DNA from: Azolla caroliniana
Taxonomy: Eukaryota; Polypodiophyta
Reading direction: 5' to 3'
Assembly: GCA_043228905.1 (NCBI GenBank)
Contig: JBHGNT010000022.1
Location: forward strand, 744,001-808,000
DNA length: 64,000 bases
The position numbers and the translations under genes were made by a program. The notes under the pieces are model-generated. The model did not search any database. It had not been told where the DNA came from and was given only the letters and a program-made list of their open reading frames with translations. How positions within the stretch are numbered: position 1 is the stretch's first letter; the number at the start of each line of letters is the position of its first letter. Of the stretch, positions 21,422-31,025 are shown piece after piece.

Positions 21422-24400
21422 TCATTCCTCGCCCGTCGGTTCTTCCTCGTTTTTGGATCGTTCGTCACTGCCGACCAGGAGAGCCGGGTCTGGCTCATCG
21501 TCGTGTCGCTTCTTGAACGCTTTGATCCGCTTCCCTGCAACCGGTATCGCCATTCTCGTGCCGTCGAGTTCCGCCAGGTGATATGTCCCGTTGTCATTGG
21601 CGCTCCGTACCACGTAGGGCCCAAACCACCTTCGTGCGAACTTCCGTGTGGCTCGGTGCTGGTTGTCGAGGCTGCTGTCGTAGACGAGCACCCAGTCACC
21701 TTCTTCGATTTTCTTCGGTCGGAGCCGGTGCGTTCGGTCGAACCTGGCTTTGTTCCTTTTCCTCGCCACCCGGAGCTTCTCCGCAGCCAGTTCCACGTCC
21801 TCCGGTCTCCGCTCGAGCTGTCGTATGCGCGCGGCCAACAACTCCTCCCGGCTCATCTCGTCCCTCCAGTCGACCGTTGCCCACGAGGAGATCGTCCGTT
21901 CCATCGGCATGATCGGCTTCTGGCCGAACATGAGCTCCGTCGGCATGTACCCGGTTACCGAACTGTGCGTGGTCCGGTCCGCCCACAAAGCATAAGGTAG
22001 CAGCCGCGGCCAGTTAGCGACTCGGCCTCTGCATGCCCGAACCAACGCCTTGACGATCGGTCCGTGTCCGCGCTCCACCTTCCCATTCGCCTCCGGATTG
22101 TACGCAGTGGTGAGCGAGAGCTTGACTCCCAGCCGGTCGAACAGCTCCGCGGCTTCTTCGGCGTCCAACTCCCCTCGGTCAGCCACGATCTTCCCGACGC
22201 ACCCGTACCGGCATATCACGTCCTCGATTAGGAACCGGCATACGGCCGCGGTTGTTTTGTTCGAAAGGGCCCGGCCTTCCACCTGGTTCGTCAGATCCTC
22301 CCGCGCTAGGACCAGGTACCGCATCTGTCCTACCCCCATTGGCATCGTCACCAGATCTACCATCCATTTGAAGTGGATGGTCGGAGGGTACGTGGGGTGA
22401 AGCTCGTCCCGATGTCGGACTATGGAGTGCATCTGACAGCTCTCGCAAGTTGTCACGAACCGATGCACGTCCTGGTACTGCCCCGGCCACCAATACTTCC
22501 CCTTCAGTTTCTCAAACGTAGCCCATGTTCCACGGTGTCCAGCCCAAGGGCTGTCGTGGTAGGCCGTCAGCAGCTCCTCCTGTTCTTCCTTCATTGCCAC
22601 CACCCGGAGCGGAGCGCCGTCCCTCTTCTTCGGGTGCTTCCATAGATAGCCATCCCGGAGGAAGAACCGGTACGCTTTCTTCCGGATCCGGTTGGCCTCG
22701 TCCTTCGTCCATGACGCATCGGGCGTCATCGTCTTCAAAAACCCACCGATCTGCAGCCACTCCCCGTCGTACTTGCTCGCGTCGAAGTCGCTAAGCGCCG
22801 GAGTGCTTGTTCCGTCGGTTGTTACATACGCAGTCTCGAAGAAGTCCACGCCGACCTCTTCGTCCTCCGAAACCATGCCGCCCTCGTTATCGAATCTCGC
22901 CCTTGAAAGCATGTCGGCCATGGCGTTGTCTTTCCCGGAAATGTGTCGTATTACCGGGTCTAGGGACTTGATATACGCTATCCACCTGAGCATTGCCAGG
23001 TCCGGCGTCGCGCATCCGGAAACCATGCCGAGAATCGGCATGCAATCCGTCTCTATGATTACCTCCGTCCCGATCAGATAGTCCTTGTCGGCCTTCACCG
23101 CCGAAACGATACCCCAGAGTTCGCGTTTAACCTGGGCGTATCCTCGCTGCCGTTCGCTGAGGACCTTCGCGCCGAATCGGATCGGAAACCGATTGCCGTC
23201 CTCGTCTTCTTGGTTGACGACCCACCCGATTCCGGTCGGACTCGTGTCAACCGTTATGTACACTGGGGTGCCCTTCCTGTAGACGGCCTTTCGGAGCGCC
23301 GGTGCTGCCGAAAGAGCCTCCTTCAGCTTCCGGACCGACTCCGTGTGCTTGTCTAGCCATTCGAATCTTCGCCCTTTCCTCAATAATCCGTATAGCGGCT
23401 CCGCAACGTGGGCGTAATGCGGAATCCATATGTGGTAGAATGCGCATGCCCCCAGGAATCTTCGTACTTCCGTGACCGAGCTGCAGTCGGGCTTCATCGC
23501 GGAGATGGCTTCTACCTTTGCCGGAGACGGTTTCCGGCCATATGGCCCACATAAGTGTCCGACCACCATGATTTCCGACTGCCCGAAGGCTGATTTCTCC
23601 CCCGAGAAGGTGAGCCTCGCATCCTCTAGCCTTTGCAGCACCTTCTCGCAGTCGTCGATGTGCGCCGTCACGAATCGCCGGCATCCGTCCGGCCCGATCG
23701 TCTCGTCCTTCTCTTCTACCGGGCATCCCTTGATCGGGATGTCGTCTAGAAACGGCATGGTGATGTTCGGGATGCAGTCCCTCAGCACCTTGTTCATCGC
23801 ATTCACCATGTGGGCCACCGAGTTGGTCCCTCCTTGCGGCAGCGTACACATCCGCACTAGGCCGAGGGGAGTTCGCATCGTCGTAATGTCTCTGCTCTCC
23901 ACGGCTAGCTGGAACTGGTCATACCCTGAGTATAGATCACCGACCGAGTAAATCGACCTTCCGGCGAAGGCCTCCGCGAACTCGTCTATGGTCGGTCCGA
24001 TCCCCGCGTTCCGAATGGTCACCCTATTGACCGGCTGCAGGTCCTGGATGAAGCGCAATGATCCGTTTTTCTTTGGTACGGTAAACCAGCGGTTTGAATA
24101 CGGGGCGCTCGACGGCTCGAGAATGCCCATATCAACTTTCTGCTTCAACAGCTCCATCAACTTCGGGACGTGAGCTCTCGGAACCGGAATTGGCTTGAGA
24201 TTCCACGGTACATGAGGTACCGTGAATATCACCATCGGCTCTACGATCGTCGGGTCCACGCACCCGATTTCCTCCGGCGAGAATGCGAAGGCTTTCCCGT
24301 GCCTTCCGAGCATTCTCCGGAACCGGTCTTCCTCCGCCGGCAGTAGGAACCCGCCCCCACCGATCTTCAGCTCGCGGAGCGTCTCGTTGGTGAAGGTGTG

Positions 24401-24904
24401 TCCTATGCAGGCCCGATCTCGTAAGCTGGGGTCCGATGCAACCCCTTTGATTCGGGATTCGCTGCCCTCCGGTAAGGGCGCCGCAACTGGCCTCACCTTC
24501 CGGTCCACCGTCTTGTACTTGGTGCTCACTCGGGCCGTCCGTTCCGACTCGAGCCTTCGACCGAAGTCCGCGATGACTTCGTACATTTCTTCGGAACATA
24601 CCGGTATCGTCCGGTCTTCGTTAAAGCCTTCTTCGACCACCTTCCCCAGCATTCCCAAGGTGTCGTCGAAGGAGACCGCCTCCACGGCTCCGTCGATTCC
24701 TTCGTCAGGGCCGAGAACTCCGCACGCCCGAAGTCTCCCCTCCGTCTTTGTTTTCTCTCGGCCGGTGATGCCGACCATCGTGCATGCTCCGCTGTCGGAG
24801 AAGCAAAATTTCCTACCTATTGTACACGGTTTTATCGTACAGATGTGGGGTTTTCCCGGAGCATCCGGACTGTCGCGGCCCCACGCCTTGGCAGTCCTCT
24901 CTAA
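21422..24904 (-). CDS. Gypsy E pol: reverse transcriptase, RNase H, integrase (expressed by -1 frameshift)
   Basis: The frame is open for 1160 codons counted from the slip at the gag stop; an internal ATG lies at 24778. Near the N-terminus is an aspartic-protease-like FSDSGACTMVG (about 24770-24800). The RT has KKNGSLRFIQDLQPVN, VGDLYSGYDQFQL, LPQGGTNSVAHM and PFLDDIPIKG (FLDD in place of YxDD). RNase H begins at ITVDTSPTGIGW and ends near ISGKDNAMADMLSRARF. The integrase has an HHCC finger (HDSPWAGHRG to CESC) and D,D,E motifs (MVDLVTMP, VADRGELD, NPEANGKVERGH). No chromodomain was seen. The RT/RNase H wording recalls fungal (basidiomycete-type) Gypsy elements; that resemblance is from memory. 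Confidence 0.92.
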   Translation of the reverse strand, partial: LERTAKAWGRDSPDAPGKPHICTIKPCTIGRKFCFSDSGACTMVGITGREKTKTEGRLRACGVLGPDEGIDGAVEAVSFDDTLGMLGKVVEEGFNEDRTIPVCSEEMYEVIADFGRRLESERTARVSTKYKTVDRKVRPVAAPLPEGSESRIKGVASDPSLRDRACIGHTFTNETLRELKIGGGGFLLPAEEDRFRRMLGRHGKAFAFSPEEIGCVDPTIVEPMVIFTVPHVPWNLKPIPVPRAHVPKLMELLKQKVDMGILEPSSAPYSNRWFTVPKKNGSLRFIQDLQPVNRVTIRNAGIGPTIDEFAEAFAGRSIYSVGDLYSGYDQFQLAVESRDITTMRTPLGLVRMCTLPQGGTNSVAHMVNAMNKVLRDCIPNITMPFLDDIPIKGCPVEEKDETIGPDGCRRFVTAHIDDCEKVLQRLEDARLTFSGEKSAFGQSEIMVVGHLCGPYGRKPSPAKVEAISAMKPDCSSVTEVRRFLGACAFYHIWIPHYAHVAEPLYGLLRKGRRFEWLDKHTESVRKLKEALSAAPALRKAVYRKGTPVYITVDTSPTGIGWVVNQEDEDGNRFPIRFGAKVLSERQRGYAQVKRELWGIVSAVKADKDYLIGTEVIIETDCMPILGMVSGCATPDLAMLRWIAYIKSLDPVIRHISGKDNAMADMLSRARFDNEGGMVSEDEEVGVDFFETAYVTTDGTSTPALSDFDASKYDGEWLQIGGFLKTMTPDASWTKDEANRIRKKAYRFFLRDGYLWKHPKKRDGAPLRVVAMKEEQEELLTAYHDSPWAGHRGTWATFEKLKGKYWWPGQYQDVHRFVTTCESCQMHSIVRHRDELHPTYPPTIHFKWMVDLVTMPMGVGQMRYLVLAREDLTNQVEGRALSNKTTAAVCRFLIEDVICRYGCVGKIVADRGELDAEEAAELFDRLGVKLSLTTAYNPEANGKVERGHGPIVKALVRACRGRVANWPRLLPYALWADRTTHSSVTGYMPTELMFGQKPIMPMERTISSWATVDWRDEMSREELLAARIRQLERRPEDVELAAEKLRVARKRNKARFDRTHRLRPKKIEEGDWVLVYDSSLDNQHRATRKFARRWFGPYVVRSANDNGTYHLAELDGTRMAIPVAGKRIKAFKKRHDDEPDPALLVGSDERSKNEEEPTGEE

Positions 24905-24912
24905 AAATCCTC
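24901..24912 (-). promoter_or_regulatory. Putative -1 ribosomal frameshift site at gag-pol junction of E
   Basis: Gag ends GAG GAT TTT TAG. A single-base backward slip on the run of five T places the ribosome in the pol frame (TTA GAG AGG), which stays open to 21422. Pol lacks its own early ATG between 24904 and 24778. The heptamer is not the standard X XXY YYZ type, so a P-site slip at a stop codon is the likely mode if it is used. Confidence 0.6.
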
Positions 24913-27027
24913 TCGGTTTTCGGAACCGAGGGAATCGCGGTTACGTTCGTGGTTCGGCCTTACCGTCAGAAACTGGACCGAATGGCGCCCGTCTTGGCTT
25001 TTGACCCTCGCGTAGGCCGAACCATTGTCCAGCACTTTGGTCTCCATTCGCGCCGCCGTGATGTATGGTTCCCCTAATATGACCGGATGCGAAGACGTCT
25101 CCTGCACGAAGAAGTGCTGGTCAATCTCGACGTCGCCAATCTTGACTCGCACATTCGGACAGGCCCCGTGCAGTTCCTCGGTGGCGCGCGTTGCTGCCCT
25201 TATTTTCCACCCGTGCTTGGTGTTGATCGGCCATTTGCCCTTCTTATAGAAGTCCATGGACATCAAATTGATCTCCGATCCGTGGTCCACCAAAGCTATC
25301 ACCGGTTCCCGGACATCGCCGATCTTCACCGGGGTTTCCGTGGTCGCTCGGGCCCAGTGTGGTCTCGAATAGTGGCTTTCCGCCCACTCGTCTCCCAGCG
25401 CCATGTCGTCTAGGTGCGTCGTCCGCACTTCCACCGGTCTTTCCGGTTCTGTCTCCGTCGACAGCCTCTTCCGTTTCACCAAGTCCACGATGGAGTCGTG
25501 GAACTCCTTCTTGGCGATTCCCAGCACCTCTCGTAACGACAGCTCCACCTTGCTGTCGAGGATCCGTTCCTCCAGGACCTTTCGTAAGTCCGTGGTCCTT
25601 TCTATCTCCGTCCCCAGACGGTACCCGCCCTTCTGGGGTTTATCTTGCGTGCCGGCCCCGCCGGCTTCGTCCCGTCGTGGCCCGGACCGGGTCTCGTATC
25701 GTTGTGAGGGCCCGGTCGTCCCAGGTCTCCCCACCCGCTTCTCTTCTACCAGAGCCTCGTAATTCTGGCAAGCGGCTTCCACGAAGCCCGTCCTTTCCTC
25801 GACCGGGTCGCTCCACCCGGTCATCTCCCGTACCCGTTTCTCCGCACTGTCCGATTCCTCCCCTTTAAGCCTTGCACCGGCAAGGCCTTCCAGCATCGTC
25901 GGCCAGAATCCGGCTTTGCTTTCCCTTCGGGCCTCGCCGCCCCCGACTCGAATGCCGGCCGACGCCGAGTAGTGGACGGTTTCCGCGTGTCGGGCCGCCG
26001 CCTCTTCCATCAACCTTTTCATACCACCCTTTCCGTCGTTTCGGCTCAGGGCCCTTCGGGTGTCGCTGGCATGCACCCGTCCTTCCCACAGGTACACCAC
26101 CCTGTCCCTCAGCGCCTCCGCGAAGTCGCCGCAGTCCTTCCGAATGTGGCCGACTTCATCGCACCACATGCACCTGTTTCCTGCCGCCGGCCGTCGGTCA
26201 CGAGCCGGTTCGCCTCCTTCCCTTCGGGCCTGCGCGATTTGGAGGTCCTTTATCGCCTTCGTCAATTCCTCCAGCGCCGCTCCTCCGGTTGAGCCTCTGA
26301 CTACGCCGGTCGAAGCCGAACCGGTTTCCAACCACTCCCGGGTCTCTTCCTTGCGCACCTGTGGCGCTGGTTCGAGCTTCCTTGCTGCGACCGAGCCCGA
26401 CCCGGTCGCCCCGTTATCCGCCCATTCTCGCCGTTTGTCGAAACGGCCACAGACCTTCCTGACAGCCGCCCAGTCGGTAGTGAGCCCGTCTTCGGTTTCC
26501 AGCAAGAAGCCCACTTGCTCCCGATCCCGCTCGTCGACCGACTTGACAAACAGCAAGACCCGGCTCGTGTCCAGGATGGTTCGGTCGAGCGCCGAAAGGC
26601 GCGCAAAGTTTTCCTCGAACTCCCGGAGGAGCGCCGACGCGTTTCTTCCCTTCCCCGGGGACTCCACCCATTCCATGAACCTTCGCTTCGAAAGCCGGAG
26701 CGCGTCGTCCAGCCCGTATTTCTCTAGGAGCCGACCTTCGAACTCCTCCCAGGTGCGGCTCTCCGTCCGCACCTCGAGCACCTCCGCATGGATGCTCGGC
26801 ATCGCTACTCGGGGAAATCCGGCAAGACGCCTTTCTTCCGGAATGTCCCGCATCAGCATCTCTGCACCGTAGGACGCCAAATACTTCGTGGCATCCTTCC
26901 CATCAAACCGGCCGATCGTGCCGACGACCGCCTCAATAGCTCTGTCGAGGGCACCGGTGCTCTCGCGCGCGTTTACAATCCGATCCACGGCCGAAGCCAT
27001 GGCCTCTGCGAGATCCGACCCCCTCAT
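24901..27027 (-). CDS. Gypsy E gag-protease
   Basis: The first ATG is at 27027 (the frame is also open upstream from a GTG at 27054). The order is an alpha-helical Gag core (about 26400-27000, with RDIPEERRLAGFPR and ALLREFEENFARLSALDR), a CCHC knuckle (CMWCDEVGHIRKDC, about 26130-26170), a charged linker, then a retropepsin-like domain near the C-terminus (VALVDHGSEINLMS about 25230-25310, and HPVILGEPYITAARMET). The active-site triplet reads DHG instead of DTG/DSG. It ends with a TAG read at 24903-24901 in the -1 overlap with pol. Undamaged throughout. Confidence 0.92.
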   Translation of the reverse strand: MRGSDLAEAMASAVDRIVNARESTGALDRAIEAVVGTIGRFDGKDATKYLASYGAEMLMRDIPEERRLAGFPRVAMPSIHAEVLEVRTESRTWEEFEGRLLEKYGLDDALRLSKRRFMEWVESPGKGRNASALLREFEENFARLSALDRTILDTSRVLLFVKSVDERDREQVGFLLETEDGLTTDWAAVRKVCGRFDKRREWADNGATGSGSVAARKLEPAPQVRKEETREWLETGSASTGVVRGSTGGAALEELTKAIKDLQIAQARREGGEPARDRRPAAGNRCMWCDEVGHIRKDCGDFAEALRDRVVYLWEGRVHASDTRRALSRNDGKGGMKRLMEEAAARHAETVHYSASAGIRVGGGEARRESKAGFWPTMLEGLAGARLKGEESDSAEKRVREMTGWSDPVEERTGFVEAACQNYEALVEEKRVGRPGTTGPSQRYETRSGPRRDEAGGAGTQDKPQKGGYRLGTEIERTTDLRKVLEERILDSKVELSLREVLGIAKKEFHDSIVDLVKRKRLSTETEPERPVEVRTTHLDDMALGDEWAESHYSRPHWARATTETPVKIGDVREPVIALVDHGSEINLMSMDFYKKGKWPINTKHGWKIRAATRATEELHGACPNVRVKIGDVEIDQHFFVQETSSHPVILGEPYITAARMETKVLDNGSAYARVKSQDGRHSVQFLTVRPNHERNRDSLGSENREDF

Positions 27028-27048
27028 CTTCTGCTCTTCTGCCGCCTC

Positions 27049-27067
27049 TTTCACGTCGGGTTCACCA
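27049..27067 (-). other. Primer binding site of Gypsy E (tRNA-Trp type)
   Basis: Four bases from the 5' LTR the minus strand reads TGGTGAACCCGACGTGAA. The plus strand therefore reads TTCACGTCGGGTTCACCA, which I recognise as the 3' end of plant cytosolic tRNA-Trp including CCA. This differs from the initiator-Met sites of A and D and the self-complementary sites of B and I. Confidence 0.75.
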
Positions 27068-27071
27068 AAGA

Positions 27072-27844
27072 TGTCGAGATATTATGCAAGTGCGTGCGGA
27101 ATCGAGGCGGGACCGCGGGGGTCTCGAACCAAAGAGCAAGCGAGGGAGGAGAAAGAGAGAGAACCTGCTACGCAGGACCGGGGATACACAGGGACACGGC
27201 CCTTCAGCACGGAGAACGCGAACAGACACCGACACAGACAGATGCTAATGACTAAATATGTATATTAACAAATGGCTAACACGACTACAACCCTCGATGG
27301 GGCACAGGTTGGTTACAACCGAACAGGCCGGCGAACAGATGCCGATGCCTGTTCACTTCGACGCTCAAAGGGGGGGGGGCTGCCGGAAGCACTCGGGCGT
27401 TCCTCGAAACAGCGCGAGCCTCCTCGGAACCCTGCACACAAAACTATGGAGCTCGAGAAGGAAGGAAAACAGAGAGAGAAGCGTCCAGAAACGGTCCGAC
27501 AGCACTTCGTCCTCTCCGCGCGAGATGCCTGCAACAGCTCTTTCCTCCTCTTTTTATAGCCCGACGAGTAGGCCGTCATGTCAGCTTTATTCCCTGTCCC
27601 TTTTGGACAGGGATCCGCTCCGTTTTTCACGCATCCGCGTAGTTACGCCGCCGACTCGTACAGTTCGCGCGCGCGACCGAAAAGACTGTTCGCACGGTCT
27701 TTGTCTCCACTTGAGTTAGGGCCCGTTCCTGCCGATTATCCTCCCAATTAACTTCTATGTACAACTTGGAGCGTGCGCGCGTGAAGAACCGGTTCCCACG
27801 CCTTGGTGCGCCGATTCCGCCTATGGACGGTTTTCTTCACGACA
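27072..27844 (-). repeat. 5' LTR of Gypsy E
   Basis: It is colinear with 20578-21350 at a constant offset of 6494. I saw only two substitutions (a C/T near 27570 and a G/A near 27694) and no indels, implying a recent insertion. Confidence 0.95.
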
Positions 27845-27891
27845 ACGTGAAGAATGTGTTTCTTCAAGGTGACCTTGAAGAACGGGTCTAT

Positions 27892-28239
27892 TGTTGTTGG
27901 GGTGGGGGGTGAAGCCTAGAATGGCTTCACCCCCCCTCCCGAGGGGGGTTATGATAGAGAGAGAGAGAATGAGAGAGTGAAAATAAGAATGACACCAAAA
28001 TAAGAGGGAAAAAAAACTATATCTCATTACATGCCCCATAAGGGGTTTATATAATACATAATGTAACGGTAAATAATATGTCCGTTACAAAAAGAGACCG
28101 TTACATTCTTGTCGCATGCACATAATTGTGCATGTGCTCACACATACTCATCCTCACACTCATATACATTACACATATCGGACAACCTGTTTAACGTGTT
28201 TTACCCTTATACCACCCCGTACAACTCCTACGGGTAACA
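27892..28239 (-). mobile_element. Solo LTR, 348 bases, inserted in Copia D RT
   Basis: Perfect duplications TCTAT (27887-27891, 28240-28244) flank TG...CA ends. Removing it rejoins the RT (ERVY|MIQPPGF). On the minus strand there is a TATATAAACC box near 28045-28055. A strong palindrome GGGGGTGAAGCC/GGCTTCACCCCC lies at about 27908-27940, and a GA tract follows. No coding content. Confidence 0.9.
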
Positions 28240-29384
28240 TCTATATGATCCAACCTCCTGGTTTTCAGTCGGAGATGAACAAGTTGGCGGTGTACTGGCT
28301 CAAGAAGTCGCTATATGGTCTGAAACAAGCCCACCGAGCTTGGAATGCGAAGATCATGCACCGGTTGCGTAAGATGGGGTTAGTGACCTCTAAATCCGAC
28401 TCATCGTTGTTCATCCGGCAAGGTCCGGACGGTCCGGTCTGCATCTTGCTTTATGTAGATGATTTGGTAATCACTGAACCCGAACTCAATGAAATCGGCT
28501 GAGTAAAGTCCCAACTGTCAGACACATTTGAAATGAAGGACCTAGGGGACCTTCATTATTTTCTTGGGATCGAGGTTATCCGAACCCCCAATGGCATATT
28601 GCTCTCACAACAACACTATGTGTTGAATATGTTGTACAAGTTCGGTATGACAGAGTGCCAACCTGTCTCCACACCCCTAGACCAGAACTAGAAGCTCTAT
28701 CCCAACTCCGGACCAGCCTGCGATGAGAAATGGTTCCGACAAATCGTCGGAAGCCTGATATACTTGACAATCACTCAAGCCGACCTCAGTTACCCGATCG
28801 GAGTGATCATCCAGTTCATGCAGAAGCCGACCGTCGAGCACCTTCAGTGCGCACACCGGATACTCCGGTATGTGAGCGGCACGAAGGACCGAGGACTATT
28901 ATATTGGCATGGTATAACCGAAGAACTAGTCGGATATACAGATGCTGACTAGGCCGGTGATGGATCGGATCATCGATCCACCTCCGGTTATATGTTTTCT
29001 CTGGGTAGTGCAGTTGTTGCGTGGAGCAGCAAAAAGCAGCCAACAGTGGCTCTATCAAGCACTGAGGCTGAATACTGGGGCGCTACCAATGCCACCTGTG
29101 AAGCCATCTGGCTTCGGCGATTGCTGCAAGATTTGCAAATCAAGGTATCGACCCCGATCTTGATCTACTGCGACAACATGAGCAGCATTCAGCTCGCCAA
29201 GAACCCCGTGTTCCATGCTCGGACAAAGCACATAGAAGTGCATTATCACTTTTTGTGTGAGCGGGTTTTGAGCAGTGAAGTAGAACGTTCGTATGTTCAG
29301 ACGGATCGGCAAATTGCCGATATCTTCACCAAACCGCTCGGATCGGACAAGTTGCAACACTTCACCGAAATGCTTGGTGTTTAG
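28240..29384 (+). pseudogene. Copia D RT C-half and RNase H
   Basis: RT motifs include KKSLYGLKQAHRAW, LLYVDDLVIT and DLGDLHYFLGIEV. RNase H ([33 protein letters not shown]) ends at 29384. Stops occur near 28501, 28691 and 28950. It is the continuation of 20577 once E and the solo LTR are removed. Confidence 0.9.
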
Positions 29385-30006
29385 CATCTCGATGTGCCGC
29401 ACTTGAGGGGGAGAAAAGGAAAGGGAACGAATAGCACCGAACAAGGAGCCGAAGAGGAAGAAAGAACCAACAAAGGGGGAGACAAGAGGAAAAAGGAAGC
29501 CGAGTCGACGAAGGAAGTCGGCACATCCGAACAGGTTGGAACAAGCGGCAGCGGCGGCAGAGTCAAGAAGGACAAAGCCAACTGGAAGAAAACGGCCAAG
29601 ACCCGGACGTGGTCAGGTGTGGTGAAGGGCCTGAAACCGGAAAACGAATCGGGAGCGACCGATTCGGACAAGAGCTAGAACAAATCGAAGGAAACCGATT
29701 CGGTTCAAGATTCGAAGAAGCCGGATCAACTAAAGACCAAACGGACACGGACGTAGCGGAAGTCGACGCCAACACGAAGGAACCGACGGGTCGACAAGCG
29801 CCGGAGTCGTAGCAGCAAGGGAGCTGAAATAGGAATGTTGAGTAGACAAGCCGACCAAGGAGGTCGAGGCGCGCAGTACCGGACGGGTCGCGGGAAGCAG
29901 AACCGGACCGGACGAGGAGCGCGAGCAAGGTGTGACGACGCTAGAAGGAGTCAGGTGGAAGGACCGGCTGTCGCGGACACTAACAACACGATCCGACCTC
30001 AAGTTG
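29385..30006 (+). other. Charged 3' tail of Copia D between RNase H and polypurine tract
   Basis: About 620 bases with one 94-codon open frame (29394-29678), very rich in Lys, Glu, Gly, Ser and Thr, then shorter Arg/Gly-rich frames. It has no recognised domain and no signal or membrane segment, so I do not call an env-like gene. It could be an extra ORF, a decayed one, or purine-rich 3' UTR that happens to stay open. Confidence 0.5.
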
Positions 30007-30454
30007 AGCTTGAGGGGGAGTGTTGAGCGAGCAAGCTCAACCGGATCCGGATCGGCATCCGGAAGGATGAGCCGAATCGGTATCCAGATGGTATTCGGAA
30101 ACAACCGGCCGGATCGAGGAGCCGGATTGGAGAGCCGGATTCGAGCGGGAACCGGAAGCCTAGTAGTAGCCTAGACTACTAGGTAATCATTGTCTCGTAG
30201 TTAGTGTCAGTCGCACGTGTGAGCATTGAAGTACATGTCAGTCCTTTATGGACTTGTACAAATAGTGTTGTTTAGCACGTTGTATGTATAGAGTTTTAGA
30301 GTTAATTTTTTAATAGAGTTTATGTTCTGCTCTCTCTGTCTCTCCCGTATATACTCTCTGTGTTTTAAGCTTTTCCATTAAACCTTCATCTCATTTTCTA
30401 TTGCTATTCGGCTGAGCCGGTTCTACCTAACACTTTTGCACATTAACATTCACA
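30007..30454 (+). repeat. Polypurine tract and 3' LTR of Copia D
   Basis: GAGCTTGAGGGGGAG immediately precedes TGTTGAGC at 30021. The 434-base LTR shows the uninterrupted GTCAGTCGCACG sequence that the 5' LTR has split. It ends CACA at 30454. Confidence 0.93.
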
Positions 30455-31025
30455 AATCTCCACTCTTCGGTTGTCATCAAAGCAGGTTTTTCGCTGTGTC
30501 GAATGGCTTCGGCCTATCTTTTGATGATCAACACATCCTACATCATCTCTTTCCACAAGGCAAAGTTTTTGCCATCGAACTTTCAGATTTCAACTCCTAT
30601 ATCGGATGTTGAAGCCATGTTCTTTATGAAGATGATATTTTACTGACCTTGTCTTCTCTTTCAACTTTCTCTGTTGTTTTGTTGTCGTTGAACAACAAGC
30701 TCGCACTGATACCACTTGTTGGAGATGGTGTCTGATATGTATGTGGAAGTATGTGAGGACCTGTCGATTATGTGCACAACAAACAACACAGAGATTATGA
30801 CTGAATAAATAGAAGGAAATGTAGACACAGTTCAAAGCTCTAATGGAAGCTCTCATTATTCTATAACTCTTACACTCTCTGAGACTCAAGAAAACAAGAA
30901 GAGATTCGTTACAATGTTAGGTTAGAGCTTATATACTAAGCCCTAACTATTTGGACATGTTCACATTAAGATACAAAGTGGAAGGAGTCGGCCTTTTATG
31001 CTAACATATCTATAGTCCTGTAACA
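30455..31025 (-). mobile_element. Copia F 5' part: gag N-terminus, primer site and 5' LTR
   Basis: Minus-strand Gag N-terminus (KFDGKNFALWKEMM block near 30540-30580, broken by stops) continues into 16329 when D is removed. The primer site TGGTATCAG is at 30714-30706. The 5' LTR is taken as 30717-31025 (minus TGTTACAGGACT to TCTCCAACA, about 309 bases). The LTR outer edge fits the point where the duplicated host unit resumes. Confidence 0.75.

Larger units (their letters stand above)
20578..27844 (-). mobile_element. Gypsy retrotransposon E, apparently intact and recent
   Basis: 7267 bases, flanked by a perfect 4-base duplication ACGT (20574-20577, 27845-27848). The 773-base LTRs differ at two positions by my comparison. 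Two long undamaged minus-strand frames (gag-protease and pol), a primer site and a polypurine tract are present. Base composition is visibly richer in G and C than the flanking Copia D and most of the window. Insertion is exactly within the D RT codons (DV|KNVF). The pol sequence style is unlike B, H or I. Confidence 0.95.
16330..30454 (+). mobile_element. Copia retrotransposon D, carrying three later insertions
   Basis: Its 5' LTR (16330-17455, interrupted) and 3' LTR (30021-30454) share TGTTGAGCGAGCAAGCTC starts and ACATTAACATTCACA ends. The flanks GATCT and AATCT are a 5-base duplication with one change. Without its insertions it would be about 5.85 kb. Protein order is Gag, protease, pre-integrase, integrase, RT, RNase H, then a charged tail. 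Multiple stops and clear LTR divergence show it is old relative to E. It landed inside the gag of Copia F. Confidence 0.93.

Noticed and set aside
25359-26872. Long plus-strand frames opposite Gypsy E gag
   Set aside because: Antisense shadows caused by high G+C content; no domain, and the minus frame encodes recognisable Gag/protease.
29394-29678. env-like gene in Copia D
   Set aside because: No signal peptide, membrane segment or cysteine pattern; kept only as a charged tail.
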